Notes under the pieces: model-generated | The model's database searches: none | What the model saw: the letters and a program-made list of their open reading frames with translations, nothing else | What the model was told of the DNA's origin: nothing | Program-made: the position numbers and the translations under genes | DNA from: Alloalcanivorax dieselolei B5 | GTDB lineage: Bacteria > Pseudomonadota > Gammaproteobacteria > Pseudomonadales > Alcanivoracaceae | Assembly: GCF_000300005.1 (NCBI RefSeq) | Contig: NC_018691.1 | Location: forward strand, 3,162,001-3,226,000 | Reading direction: 5' to 3' | DNA length: 64,000 bases | Part shown: positions 8,657 through 16,968 of the stretch, in pieces | How positions within the stretch are numbered: position 1 is the first letter of the stretch | Layout of the letters: every line of letters starts with the position of its first letter

Positions 8657-9854
8657 CCACACCGGCACTATCCCGAGAACGTACCAGGTAGATACTCCGC
8701 GCGGCGCGCTGCGGATTGCCGAGGTCAAAGCGTTTGCCGTTTCCGTGCCTCTGCCCGGACATGCACAGGTAACTCTCGGTGTCGGACATACCATCAAACG
8801 CGATGCGGTTATTGTACGCGTACGGACCATGGATGGACTCACCGGATGGGGCGAGGCGCACCACGGGCGGGCGCACACCGCAATCGCCACGATGATCAAC
8901 GATACCCTTGCTCATGATCTCAAGGGGCTTGACGCCAGCGACGCGGTGGGACTGAACACACGCATGGCAAGGATGCTGCGGCTCACTCAAGGTAGTTCGG
9001 GGGCCGCCGCCCTGGCAATTTCCGGGATCGATATGGCACTCTGGGATATTCGCGCACGGGCCGTCGATTTACCTCTTTGTCGGATGCTTGGCGGCGCACC
9101 CAAACCCATTCCTGCCTACGCCGGCGGCATCGCACTGGGCTGGGATAAACCCGAGGTACTGGTACAAGAGGCCGAAACTCTGGTTGCAAACGGATACCGG
9201 GCAATCAAGCAACGTCTCGGCGATACGGTGGAACGCGATCTCGCCCGCCTCGAAGCGCTGCGTACCGCTCTCGGCGAGAAGATCGAGATCTTGACCGACG
9301 CCAATTCTCTCTATACACCCATGGATGTGCGCCGCGTCCTGCCCCGCCTTGCCGAACTTGGTGTGCGCTGGCTCGAAGAACCCTTCATGCCGCAGGAAAG
9401 GCGTCGCTACCAAGACGCCGCCTCGCTTGCACGTGTACCGCTGGCGGCGGGCGAGAATCTGTTTACCCGCCAGGAATTCGCCAACCTGATCGCTGAAGGC
9501 GCCGTCACCGAGATTCAGCCGGATCTCTCGAAAGTTGGCGGCATCACCGAGGGACTGCGTATTGCCGCCCTGGCGCTTGCCAACGGTCTGGAAGTTCATC
9601 CGCACGCCTCCATGACCGCGATCAATGCCGCCGCGACACTTCATTTCCTGTGCGCGATCGAGGACGGCGGATACCTCGAATCAGACGTTTCCAAGTTCAA
9701 CCCGCTACGCGACGATCTCGTTCTTGGCCAGAGCCGGATTTCAGTTCAAGGCACCTTCACGCCTTCCGAGGCACCAGGCCTCGGTATCGAAGTTGATGAG
9801 CACTTCATCCGTGAGCATCCACCCATCGCCGGGTCAGCCTATCGCCGAACATAG
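8649..9854 (+). CDS. Enolase-superfamily enzyme, mandelate racemase/muconate lactonizing type
   Basis: About 402 residues with an N-terminal capping domain (IAEVKAFAVSVPL...GWGEAHHG) and a C-terminal barrel. Metal ligands are in TDANS (Asp), LEEPF (Glu) and AGEN (Glu); the KxK position reads KQR, so the second base is Arg; a His pair HPHAS is in the place of the C-terminal base. I chose the GTG at 8649, which overlaps the UbiD stop and has GGGGA upstream. Members racemise, dehydrate or cycloisomerise carboxylates by abstracting the alpha proton. Next to an alpha-hydroxy-acid oxidase it could act on a hydroxy acid; specificity is unproven. Confidence 0.9.
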   Translation: MTDHTGTIPRTYQVDTPRGALRIAEVKAFAVSVPLPGHAQVTLGVGHTIKRDAVIVRVRTMDGLTGWGEAHHGRAHTAIATMINDTLAHDLKGLDASDAVGLNTRMARMLRLTQGSSGAAALAISGIDMALWDIRARAVDLPLCRMLGGAPKPIPAYAGGIALGWDKPEVLVQEAETLVANGYRAIKQRLGDTVERDLARLEALRTALGEKIEILTDANSLYTPMDVRRVLPRLAELGVRWLEEPFMPQERRRYQDAASLARVPLAAGENLFTRQEFANLIAEGAVTEIQPDLSKVGGITEGLRIAALALANGLEVHPHASMTAINAAATLHFLCAIEDGGYLESDVSKFNPLRDDLVLGQSRISVQGTFTPSEAPGLGIEVDEHFIREHPPIAGSAYRRT

Positions 9855-9906
9855 ACGACACGACTAAAGCCTGACTGGTTTCAAAAAAAAGAAAGGAGAA
9901 AATACA

Positions 9907-10911
9907 ATGAAAACAAAGCTGAAATCCTTGATCGCCGGCGGCATGCTGGCGCTTGCAACCGCCTTCGGTGGGCAATCCGCCTACGCCCAGAATGCCGTCA
10001 ATCTGAAGATGGCGTCGTTCAATGTTGGCGGCAGCTGGTACATCTACGCCACCGCGCTGTCCAAGCTGGCCCAGGAAGCGCTGCCGGAGGGCTCAAAAGT
10101 GGAGGTGCTCCCATATCAGGGAGGCGTAGGCAACCCCATCCTTGTTAATCGTGGCGAAGCGGACATGGGCCTTAGTTTCTCGGCCCTCTCGAACTGGGCC
10201 TATAACGGCAAGATCACCTTTAGCGAGGAAAACCAGAATATCCGTGCTCTGTTCGGCGGTCTGAACCAGCCTCACCGTCTGGGTATCGTTGTGCGCAAGG
10301 ACAGCGGCATCGCCAGTCTTGCCGACCTCAGCAAAGAGAAAGCGCGTCTGGTGACGGTGCAACGTGGCGGCGCGGGCGAGGCGCTGGCTCATATGGCGCT
10401 CGAAGCCTATGGCACCAGCTACAGCGATCTCGAAAAAGCCGGCGGGCGCGTAACCCACGTTGACCTTCCGGTCGCAATCCAGCAGATGCGTGACGGTCAG
10501 GCGGACATCTTCATCCATAACATTGGCTACAAGCAGCCCGACGTCATGGAGCTCGCCCTGAGCGGCAAGGTGAAGTTCATCCCACTCGGTGAAAAACAGA
10601 TGAACGTGCTCGAGAACGACTATGGTCTTCTCGGTGATCTGTCGATCAAACCTGAGGAATTCGATGGCGTTGACACCGCGGTGCCGTCCGTCGGCTATCC
10701 CACGGGCGTCATCGCAAACGCCGATATGCCGGATAACGTGGCCTACGCGATCACCAAGGCCGTGATCGAACACCCGGACCGTATCCGCGCCGCTCATGCT
10801 TCTCTCTCCGCGTTTGACCCCGCCAAAGCGGGCAAGGCTGCCGTGAACGGGAACATTCCTCTGCACCCGGGCGCGGCGCGTTACTACCGCGAAGCCGGCC
10901 TGATCGAATGA
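9907..10911 (+). CDS. TAXI family TRAP transporter solute-binding protein
   Basis: About 334 residues with a clear signal peptide ending SAYAQ. The mature start LKMASFNVGGSWYIYATALSK and the stretch VLPYQGGVGNPILVNRGEADMGLS fit the TAXI receptor family, as does the ending GAARYYREAG. AAAGGAG precedes the ATG. It pairs with the fused TRAP permease encoded 73 bases downstream for secondary uptake of an organic acid across the inner membrane. It sits inside the ubiD operon, so the ligand is probably the substrate of that pathway. Confidence 0.93.
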   Translation: MKTKLKSLIAGGMLALATAFGGQSAYAQNAVNLKMASFNVGGSWYIYATALSKLAQEALPEGSKVEVLPYQGGVGNPILVNRGEADMGLSFSALSNWAYNGKITFSEENQNIRALFGGLNQPHRLGIVVRKDSGIASLADLSKEKARLVTVQRGGAGEALAHMALEAYGTSYSDLEKAGGRVTHVDLPVAIQQMRDGQADIFIHNIGYKQPDVMELALSGKVKFIPLGEKQMNVLENDYGLLGDLSIKPEEFDGVDTAVPSVGYPTGVIANADMPDNVAYAITKAVIEHPDRIRAAHASLSAFDPAKAGKAAVNGNIPLHPGAARYYREAGLIE

Positions 10912-10984
10912 GTCACTGCTTTTTCGGAAGCCGGTTTATGCCAATAAAGTTCAGCTTGCGAAAAAGGCGGCTGGGGATAAAAAA

Positions 10985-12871
10985 ATGACCAAAGCCCTGA
11001 CCTTCTGCGTACGTATGATCGCCTTGGCGATCACCGCTCTTCAACTGTACAGTGTGATCTGGCAGCCGCTTCCCCTGCACATGCACTATGTGCTTTTTCT
11101 CGGCGCCGTGCTCCTTCTGGTGTTTGGCCAACAGCAGGACACCGTGACCCGGGTAAAACTGGCGACGGATGTGCTGTGGATTGTCATCACAATCAGCTGG
11201 GTCGTCTATCTGACAATGAATCATGATCGCTATCTCACAAGGATAGCCTTTGTCGACCGTCCCACCCTGTTTGATCTGGTCGCCGGCACGGCCCTGGTCG
11301 TTACCTTATTGGAGGCAACCCGGCGTGTGGCGGGTCTGGGGCTCTTCGTCATCGCGGCGACGTTCATCGCCTATGCCTTCCTCGGCCAGTATCTCCCTTC
11401 GGGCATCGGTCATTCAGGTCTGGGGCTCAGCCGTTTCATCGATATCGAAGTGCTGTCGAACAACGGTGTCTTTGGCGTGCCTCTTGGGGCCGTGGTCTCC
11501 TATATTTTTTACTTCATTCTGTTCGCGACCTTCCTTGAGCTTTCCGGTGGCGGGCAACTGTTTATCGACCTCGCCTTCGCACTGACCGGACGCTCGCGTG
11601 GCGGCCCGGCCAAGAGCGCGGTCATTTCCTCTGGTCTGATGGGATCAATCAACGGATCGGCTGTCGCCAATGTGGTCGGCACGGGCACCTTCACCATTCC
11701 ATTGATGAAGCGCTTTGGCTACAAGCCGCATTTCTCCGGCGCTGTCGAGGCTGCCTCCTCCACGGGCGGGCAGCTTATGCCGCCAATCATGGGGGCGGCG
11801 GCCTTCGTCATGGTCGAGCTGACGGGTCTGAACTATGTCACTATCCTCAAGGGCGCGGCTCTTCCCGCTCTGCTCTACTACCTCGCCATTCTCTTCGCCG
11901 TCGATCTCACCGCAAAAAAAGAAGGTCTCAGTGGCATGTCCAAGGCGGACCTGCCCAATATCCGCGAGGGTCTTCTCAAGCGCATCCATCTTCTTCTACC
12001 GCTGGCCGTTCTCATCGGCATGATGGTATCAGGCGCCTCGCTGATGATGTCAGCGATCTACGCTTTCGTCAGTTCCGTCCTGGCCAGCCTGCTCACCAGG
12101 GAAACCAGGATCGGGCTAAGGAAAATGTTCGAGGGCTTCATTCAGGCCGCGAAGTCAATCATCGTCGTCGCTGTCCCTTGCGCTACCGCCGGGCTGATCA
12201 TCGGGATCATCGTGCAAACCGGCATCGGCCTGAAGTTCACGGAGTTCGTTCTGACCCTGGCCTCCGGTTCCATGATTCTGTCCCTGATCGCGGTGATGTT
12301 CGCATGCATCATTCTCGGCATGGGAATGCCGACCGTTTCGGCCTACATCATGGTCGCCATCCTGATGGCACCCGCGCTCGGCGAGATGGGTATCTACGTG
12401 CTCTCCGCGCACCTGTTTATCTTCTACTTCGCACTGTTGAGTTTCGTGACACCGCCGGTGGCGCTGGCTTCCTACGCGGCCGCCGCGCTCGCCAAAGCGG
12501 ACGCCACCCGCACCGGGCTGACCGCCTTCAAACTGACGCTTCCGGGCTTCATCGTTCCCTTCGCCTTCGTCTACAACCCGGCGCTGGTGATGAACGGAGC
12601 CTGGTACGAGATTCTGCTGGTAGCGCTTTCTTCCATTCTCGGCGTTTACACCATGGCCGGCACCGCCGTCGGGATGCACCTGCGCCACTCTACCCGCATC
12701 GAACGTCTCACCGGCTTCGTCGGCGCCATTCTTTTAATCACCCCGAATCTGATCACCGACCTCGCGGGCTTTGTCCTCGTAGCGGGCATGCTCGCTCTTC
12801 AGCTTCGCCGGCCCCGGGAGGCCGAGGTCACCTCCCCCCCTCTGCAAGGAGCACTCCATCATGTCGAATAA
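10985..12871 (+). CDS. TRAP transporter permease, fused small and large subunits
   Basis: About 628 residues, hydrophobic throughout, with a DctQ-like N-terminal block and a DctM-like block of many segments, the usual form in TAXI systems. Conserved stretches GSINGSAVANVVGTGTFTIPLM and STGGQLMPPIMGAAAF and GMGMPTVSAYI are present. GGGGATAAAAAA lies before the ATG. The end overlaps the aldehyde dehydrogenase gene by 11 bases, indicating co-translation. Confidence 0.94.
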   Translation: MTKALTFCVRMIALAITALQLYSVIWQPLPLHMHYVLFLGAVLLLVFGQQQDTVTRVKLATDVLWIVITISWVVYLTMNHDRYLTRIAFVDRPTLFDLVAGTALVVTLLEATRRVAGLGLFVIAATFIAYAFLGQYLPSGIGHSGLGLSRFIDIEVLSNNGVFGVPLGAVVSYIFYFILFATFLELSGGGQLFIDLAFALTGRSRGGPAKSAVISSGLMGSINGSAVANVVGTGTFTIPLMKRFGYKPHFSGAVEAASSTGGQLMPPIMGAAAFVMVELTGLNYVTILKGAALPALLYYLAILFAVDLTAKKEGLSGMSKADLPNIREGLLKRIHLLLPLAVLIGMMVSGASLMMSAIYAFVSSVLASLLTRETRIGLRKMFEGFIQAAKSIIVVAVPCATAGLIIGIIVQTGIGLKFTEFVLTLASGSMILSLIAVMFACIILGMGMPTVSAYIMVAILMAPALGEMGIYVLSAHLFIFYFALLSFVTPPVALASYAAAALAKADATRTGLTAFKLTLPGFIVPFAFVYNPALVMNGAWYEILLVALSSILGVYTMAGTAVGMHLRHSTRIERLTGFVGAILLITPNLITDLAGFVLVAGMLALQLRRPREAEVTSPPLQGALHHVE

Positions 12872-14324
12872 CCGGGCATATAAACTTCCCCATGCCTTGC
12901 ACAGCATTGGCGGACATTCGCTCGAAGGTAACAGCAAGGCCCGGTCCGTCAACCCGGCAACCGGGGAAGTTGTCGGGACCTTCTCCGTCGGAGATCGGGA
13001 GGTGGCCGAAGCGGCCATTGCCGCCGCACGCAAGGCTTTCGATACCACGCTCTGGCCACAGGATCCCCGTACCCGGCAGATGGTCCTTCTGCGCTGGGCC
13101 GATGCCCTGGAAAGAGACAAGGAGCGTCTGGCCACCCTGCTCACGGCGACAAACGGCAAACCACTGGCACAGGCCAAAGGCGAGATCGCCGGCGCGATTT
13201 CGGAAATCCGCTATTACGCTGGGCTGAGCCGCCACAATCCCGGGCGGGCTATGGAGGTCGCGCCCGGTGAAATCTCCATCACACTGCGCGAACCGGCGGG
13301 TGTGGCGTCTCTCATCATCCCGTGGAATGCCCCGGCGGTTCTGCTGATCCGAGCCCTGGCGCCCGCACTCGCGGTAGGTTGCACAGCCATCACCAAACCC
13401 GCGCCGCAAACCGCTCTTTTCACGGCGGCCTGTATGGCACCACTGATCGCCGATGCAAGCTTGCCGCCCGGCGTGGTCAATGTCGTCCTCGAAACCGGTC
13501 ATGAAATCGCTGAGACAATGACGACACACAACGACGTGGATGTGGTCAGCTTTACCGGCTCCAACCTCGTTGGCCAGCGCATCATGAGCGCCGCCGCTGG
13601 GACCATGAAGAAACTCTCGCTCGAGCTCGGCGGAAAGTCCTGCTGCATCGTCATGGAGGATGCGCAAATCGAGACTGTCGCCCCCAAGATCGCCGCCGCG
13701 GCGATGATCATTTCCGGTCAGCAATGCACAGCCGCCCGCCGTGTACTCGTCCACGCCTCACGCATGAAGGAGATGAAAGCCGCGCTCTCCGCCGCTCTCT
13801 CTGGCACCAAGATCGGCAACGGGCTGGACGCGGGTGTCGAAATGGGTCCACTTATTGATGCCGCCTCCCGCGACAAAGTCTGGGACGAAATTTCCAGGAG
13901 CTTCGATCTGGCGGACGAAGTGGTTCTAAAAGGCGAGAAACTGGCCGGCCCGAACGGTAGCGCCTTTATGTCCCCTTCGCTTGTCGCCCATTCCGACGAA
14001 AACGCGCCTTTTTGTCAGGAAGAGATCTTCGGGCCGCTCCTTGTGCTCGAACCCTTCGAGACAGAAGCCGAGGCCATCGCCAAGGCCAACAATACAGTTT
14101 TCGGCCTTTCAGCCTCTGTCTGGACGCGTCAGTCGGACAGCGCATGGCGCATGGCTCGAGCGCTGCGCAATGGTACAGTATGGATCAATGACCACAACAA
14201 ACTGTTCGCCGAGGCGGAAACCGGTGGCTATCGCAAAAGCGGCCTCGGGCGACTGCACGGCTATGACGCCCTGCTGGACTTCACCGAACTCAAACATATC
14301 TATCAGAGTGTCGGGGCGGTCTAG
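12861..14324 (+). CDS. Aldehyde dehydrogenase (NAD(P)-dependent)
   Basis: About 487 residues, a standard ALDH. The cofactor loop PWNAPAVLLIRALAPALAVG, SFTGSNLVGQ, the general-base Glu in LELGGKS and the nucleophile Cys289 in SGQQCTAARR are all intact, and the end KSGLGRLHGYDALLDFTE is typical. It starts within the permease gene, with GGAGC upstream. It would oxidise an aldehyde to the acid; in this operon the aldehyde may come from decarboxylation of a 2-oxo acid or from the UbiD step. Betaine-aldehyde and benzaldehyde dehydrogenases share this signature, so the substrate is open. Confidence 0.94.
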   Translation: MSNNRAYKLPHALHSIGGHSLEGNSKARSVNPATGEVVGTFSVGDREVAEAAIAAARKAFDTTLWPQDPRTRQMVLLRWADALERDKERLATLLTATNGKPLAQAKGEIAGAISEIRYYAGLSRHNPGRAMEVAPGEISITLREPAGVASLIIPWNAPAVLLIRALAPALAVGCTAITKPAPQTALFTAACMAPLIADASLPPGVVNVVLETGHEIAETMTTHNDVDVVSFTGSNLVGQRIMSAAAGTMKKLSLELGGKSCCIVMEDAQIETVAPKIAAAAMIISGQQCTAARRVLVHASRMKEMKAALSAALSGTKIGNGLDAGVEMGPLIDAASRDKVWDEISRSFDLADEVVLKGEKLAGPNGSAFMSPSLVAHSDENAPFCQEEIFGPLLVLEPFETEAEAIAKANNTVFGLSASVWTRQSDSAWRMARALRNGTVWINDHNKLFAEAETGGYRKSGLGRLHGYDALLDFTELKHIYQSVGAV

Positions 14325-14341
14325 CCGGCAAGACCGAGGCC

Positions 14342-15286
14342 ATGATGGAGCTACGTCAGCTAAAATACTTTACCTGCCTCTACGAGGAAGGGTCGGTCAC
14401 ACGAGCCGCCCATCAGCTCAATATTGTGCAACCCGCCCTTTCCATGCAGATCTCGAAACTGGAGGAGGAACTCGGGCAGCCGTTGTTCGAGCGTACGTCC
14501 AAAGGCATGATCCCCACCGAGACCGGCGAGCAAGCGTACCGTCTGTTCATGCCGCTACTCGGCCAACTCCTGGAGGCCCGGCAAACCCTCATTCACCGCA
14601 ACGGGGAAATCAGTGGACGCATCCATGCCGGCCTCATTGCCTCGGCGGCCAATCAGGCCCTCGCCAGCACCCTGGCTTACTTTGTCGAGCATCACCCCAA
14701 TGTGGAACTGCAGATCAGCTATGGCTACAGCCAGAACCTGATCGACCGGGTGCTCTCCGGCGATCTCGATTTCGCCGTCATCAACCAGAGTTTCCAGCAG
14801 GAACGTCTTGCCCGCATTGATCTGGTGGACGAAGAACTGCTGGTGGCCACCGGCGCCGCCAATCGCCTGCGGGTAGCGGCGCCGGTACCGCTGTCGGCCT
14901 TGAGCAAACTGAAACTGGTGCTGCCCTCGCGGCTACATGGCCTGCGCATTGTCATCGATCATTCCATGGCGGCGCTGGGGCTGGAACTGACCCCGGAACT
15001 CGAACTCGACGACCTTACCGTGATCGAGAGTTTTCTGCGCCGCAGCGACTACGTCAGCATACTGCCCGCCACGGTGCTGCGCCCGGGCCTGGAGGAAGGC
15101 GCCTTGCGCGCCTATCCGCTGGACAGTCCGGGACTGACTCGCAGCATGGTGTGCGTGCACGATAGCCGCCGTCCGTTGTCCCCCGCGGCCCGGCTGTTCG
15201 TGGACATCATCGGCAAGACTCTGGTGACCGGCCTCAACGCCATTCACTTCTATAAGGAGGGCGCCCTCGATCATGAGCTGGACTGA
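14342..15286 (+). CDS. LysR family transcriptional regulator
   Basis: About 314 residues. The N-terminal winged helix-turn-helix is textbook: MELRQLKYFTCLYEEGSVTR, AAHQLNIVQPALSMQISKLE, then LGQPLFERTSKGM. The rest is a substrate-binding-like sensor domain, GRIHAGLIASAANQALAS onward. It lies in the operon, 17 bases after the aldehyde dehydrogenase, and its 3' end overlaps the UbiX-type gene by 14 bases. It probably controls this island in response to the aromatic or hydroxy-acid substrate; LysR proteins usually bind upstream of the genes they control. Confidence 0.94.
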   Translation: MMELRQLKYFTCLYEEGSVTRAAHQLNIVQPALSMQISKLEEELGQPLFERTSKGMIPTETGEQAYRLFMPLLGQLLEARQTLIHRNGEISGRIHAGLIASAANQALASTLAYFVEHHPNVELQISYGYSQNLIDRVLSGDLDFAVINQSFQQERLARIDLVDEELLVATGAANRLRVAAPVPLSALSKLKLVLPSRLHGLRIVIDHSMAALGLELTPELELDDLTVIESFLRRSDYVSILPATVLRPGLEEGALRAYPLDSPGLTRSMVCVHDSRRPLSPAARLFVDIIGKTLVTGLNAIHFYKEGALDHELD

Positions 15287-15890
15287 TTCCCGATCACAAC
15301 GATTGATCATCGGTATCTCCGGCGCCTCCGGTGCCGTCTACGGTGTGCGCCTGCTTGAACTACTGCGCGACACACCCGTTGAAACCCATTTGGTGGTCAG
15401 CAAATCCGCCCTGATTACCGTAGCGCACGAAACAGGGCTGTCCTGGTCGGAACTCAAGAATATGGCCTCCGTTCACTACTCCAATCAGGACATCGGCGCC
15501 GCCATCGCCAGCGGCTCATTCAAGACCATGGGCATGGTCGTGGCGCCCTGCTCCATACGTTCCATGTCCGAAATCGCCAGTGGCGTCACTTCCACCCTGT
15601 TGACCCGCGCGGCGGATGTGATTCTCAAGGAACAACGACGCCTGGCGCTGATGGTCCGGGAAACGCCGCTGCATCGGAATCACCTGCGTACCATGATGGA
15701 GTTGGCGGAACTGGGCGCCATCATTACGCCACCAGTGCCGGCCTTCTACGCCCGGCCCGAGTCCCTGAACGAAATGGTCGATCACAGTCTGGGGCGAGTC
15801 CTGGACTTGTTCGACATCGAACTGGGCATTGTCCGTCGCTGGCGGGAAGAGCCAGGGGCGGATCCGGAACCGCACCATGCAACACCTTGA
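15273..15890 (+). CDS. UbiX family flavin prenyltransferase
   Basis: About 205 residues. GISGASGAVYGVRLLELL is the flavin-binding start and VVAPCSIRSMSEIASGVTST, LLTRAADVILKEQRRLALMV and RETPLHRNHLRTM are conserved UbiX segments. The enzyme makes prenyl-FMN from FMN and dimethylallyl phosphate. An AAGGAGG lies ahead of the ATG, inside the end of the LysR gene. Its presence in the same operon as the UbiD decarboxylase is the common arrangement for dedicated, non-ubiquinone UbiD pathways. It overlaps xdhC-type gene by 14 bases. Confidence 0.94.
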   Translation: MSWTDSRSQRLIIGISGASGAVYGVRLLELLRDTPVETHLVVSKSALITVAHETGLSWSELKNMASVHYSNQDIGAAIASGSFKTMGMVVAPCSIRSMSEIASGVTSTLLTRAADVILKEQRRLALMVRETPLHRNHLRTMMELAELGAIITPPVPAFYARPESLNEMVDHSLGRVLDLFDIELGIVRRWREEPGADPEPHHATP

Positions 15891-16842
15891 TCTGCAAGTC
15901 ATGGAACAAGCTCTGCAATGGGCGCGGGACGGCCATGAAGTCTGGCTGTGCACGGTACTTTCCACTTTCGGTTCCGCGCCGCGTCCGCCTGGAGCAATGC
16001 TGATAGCGCGCGCCGACGGTGCCTATACCGGCTCCCTGTCCGGCGGTTGCGTTGAGGAGGAATTCCTGGCCAGTTTGTGCCGGGGCGCCTTCCGCGACAC
16101 CGTGCAAATCATTCGCTACGGGGATGACGAGGATGAGCGGCGCCGCTTCCGTCTGCCCTGTGACGGTATGCTTCAGGTCCTCATAGAACGCCGGCTTCCC
16201 AGCCAGGACTGGCTTTCCCATCTGCAATCCCTGCTTGCCACTCTGCACGGCCAGCAGCGCCAGCTGCGCCGTGTGGATCTCACCACCGGCGAGGCTACCT
16301 TGCATGCCGACCAGGGTGGCGAGGCGGCCCGGGTAAAGGACGAGCAGGTGGAGATCCGGATCGGCCCGGTATTACGGCTATTGCTGGCGGGGGTCTCCCC
16401 CGTGGCCCGGATCTGCGCCAGCTACGCCCGCGAATTGGGCTGCGAGATTATCGCCTGTGATCCCCGTGAAGAAGCGCAAGGAGAGCTGATTGATAACATC
16501 CCGGTACAGCCCGTCCTTCCCTCTCTCTATATCGCCTCCGGCGGCTGCCACGAAACCACCGCCGTGGTGGCCCTGACCCACGATCCCAGAATCGACGATC
16601 TGGCTTTGATGGAGGCGGTACATACGCCGGCATTCTATATCGGCGTGATGGGCTCGGTACGGACATCCGCGAAAAGAGCGGAACGATTGAAACGGGTGGG
16701 CGGACTCAGTGATGAGGAAATCCAGCGCATTCATATGCCCATTGGCCTTGGCCTGGGTAGCAAAACACCGGCGGAGATTGCTCTGGCGGTGATGGCCGAT
16801 GTACTGCGCGTTTACCGGGGGAAGGCCAGAGATGAACTCTAG
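15877..16842 (+). CDS. XdhC/CoxI family protein (molybdenum hydroxylase maturation)
   Basis: About 321 residues. The N-terminal XdhC_CoxI part shows VLSTFGSAPRPPGAMLIARADG and SGGCVEEEFLASL; the C-terminal Rossmann part has IACDPREE, IGVMGSVRTSAKRAERL and MPIGLGLGSKTPAEIALAVMADVL. XdhC proteins bind and sulfurate molybdenum cofactor for insertion into xanthine dehydrogenase-type enzymes. No molybdenum hydroxylase subunits are in the window, so its client is elsewhere or lost. First ATG at 15877 lies inside the UbiX gene. It is followed by a shrunken MocA-like ORF. Confidence 0.9.
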   Translation: MQHLDLQVMEQALQWARDGHEVWLCTVLSTFGSAPRPPGAMLIARADGAYTGSLSGGCVEEEFLASLCRGAFRDTVQIIRYGDDEDERRRFRLPCDGMLQVLIERRLPSQDWLSHLQSLLATLHGQQRQLRRVDLTTGEATLHADQGGEAARVKDEQVEIRIGPVLRLLLAGVSPVARICASYARELGCEIIACDPREEAQGELIDNIPVQPVLPSLYIASGGCHETTAVVALTHDPRIDDLALMEAVHTPAFYIGVMGSVRTSAKRAERLKRVGGLSDEEIQRIHMPIGLGLGSKTPAEIALAVMADVLRVYRGKARDEL

Positions 16843-16966
16843 CACGGACTCCGTCATCGCTCTGGGCCCGGCCGCCGGAACAGACGCTCTCTCCGGACAA
16901 CCGGCTCGAGCACTGGCGGACAATATCGTACGACCCTGTTATCAGGGGCAGCCTGGAGGAAGCTAG
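16832..16966 (+). pseudogene. Internally deleted remnant of a MocA-type molybdenum cofactor nucleotidyltransferase
   Basis: A 44-codon ORF that starts within the XdhC gene (11-base overlap) and stops two bases before the AraC start. Its opening, DSVIALGPAAGT, resembles the VIALVLAAG start of MobA/MocA-like NTP transferases, but the nucleotide-binding motif is missing. Its end, DNIVRPCYQGQPG, resembles the later IVRPVYQGQPGHPV segment of the same family. About 150 residues between and after are gone. XdhC genes are commonly followed by mocA, which supports the reading. No function is expected, though the ORF is still open and coupled. Confidence 0.6.
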
Positions 16967-16968
16967 CA

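Noticed and set aside
7469-8899. 476-codon minus-strand ORF opposite the UbiD gene
   Set aside because: Shadow frame; the UbiD gene has a strong ribosome site and conserved motifs.
12178-13227. 349-codon plus-strand ORF across the permease/aldehyde dehydrogenase joint
   Set aside because: It runs in another frame through two well-defined genes and is Arg/His-rich.
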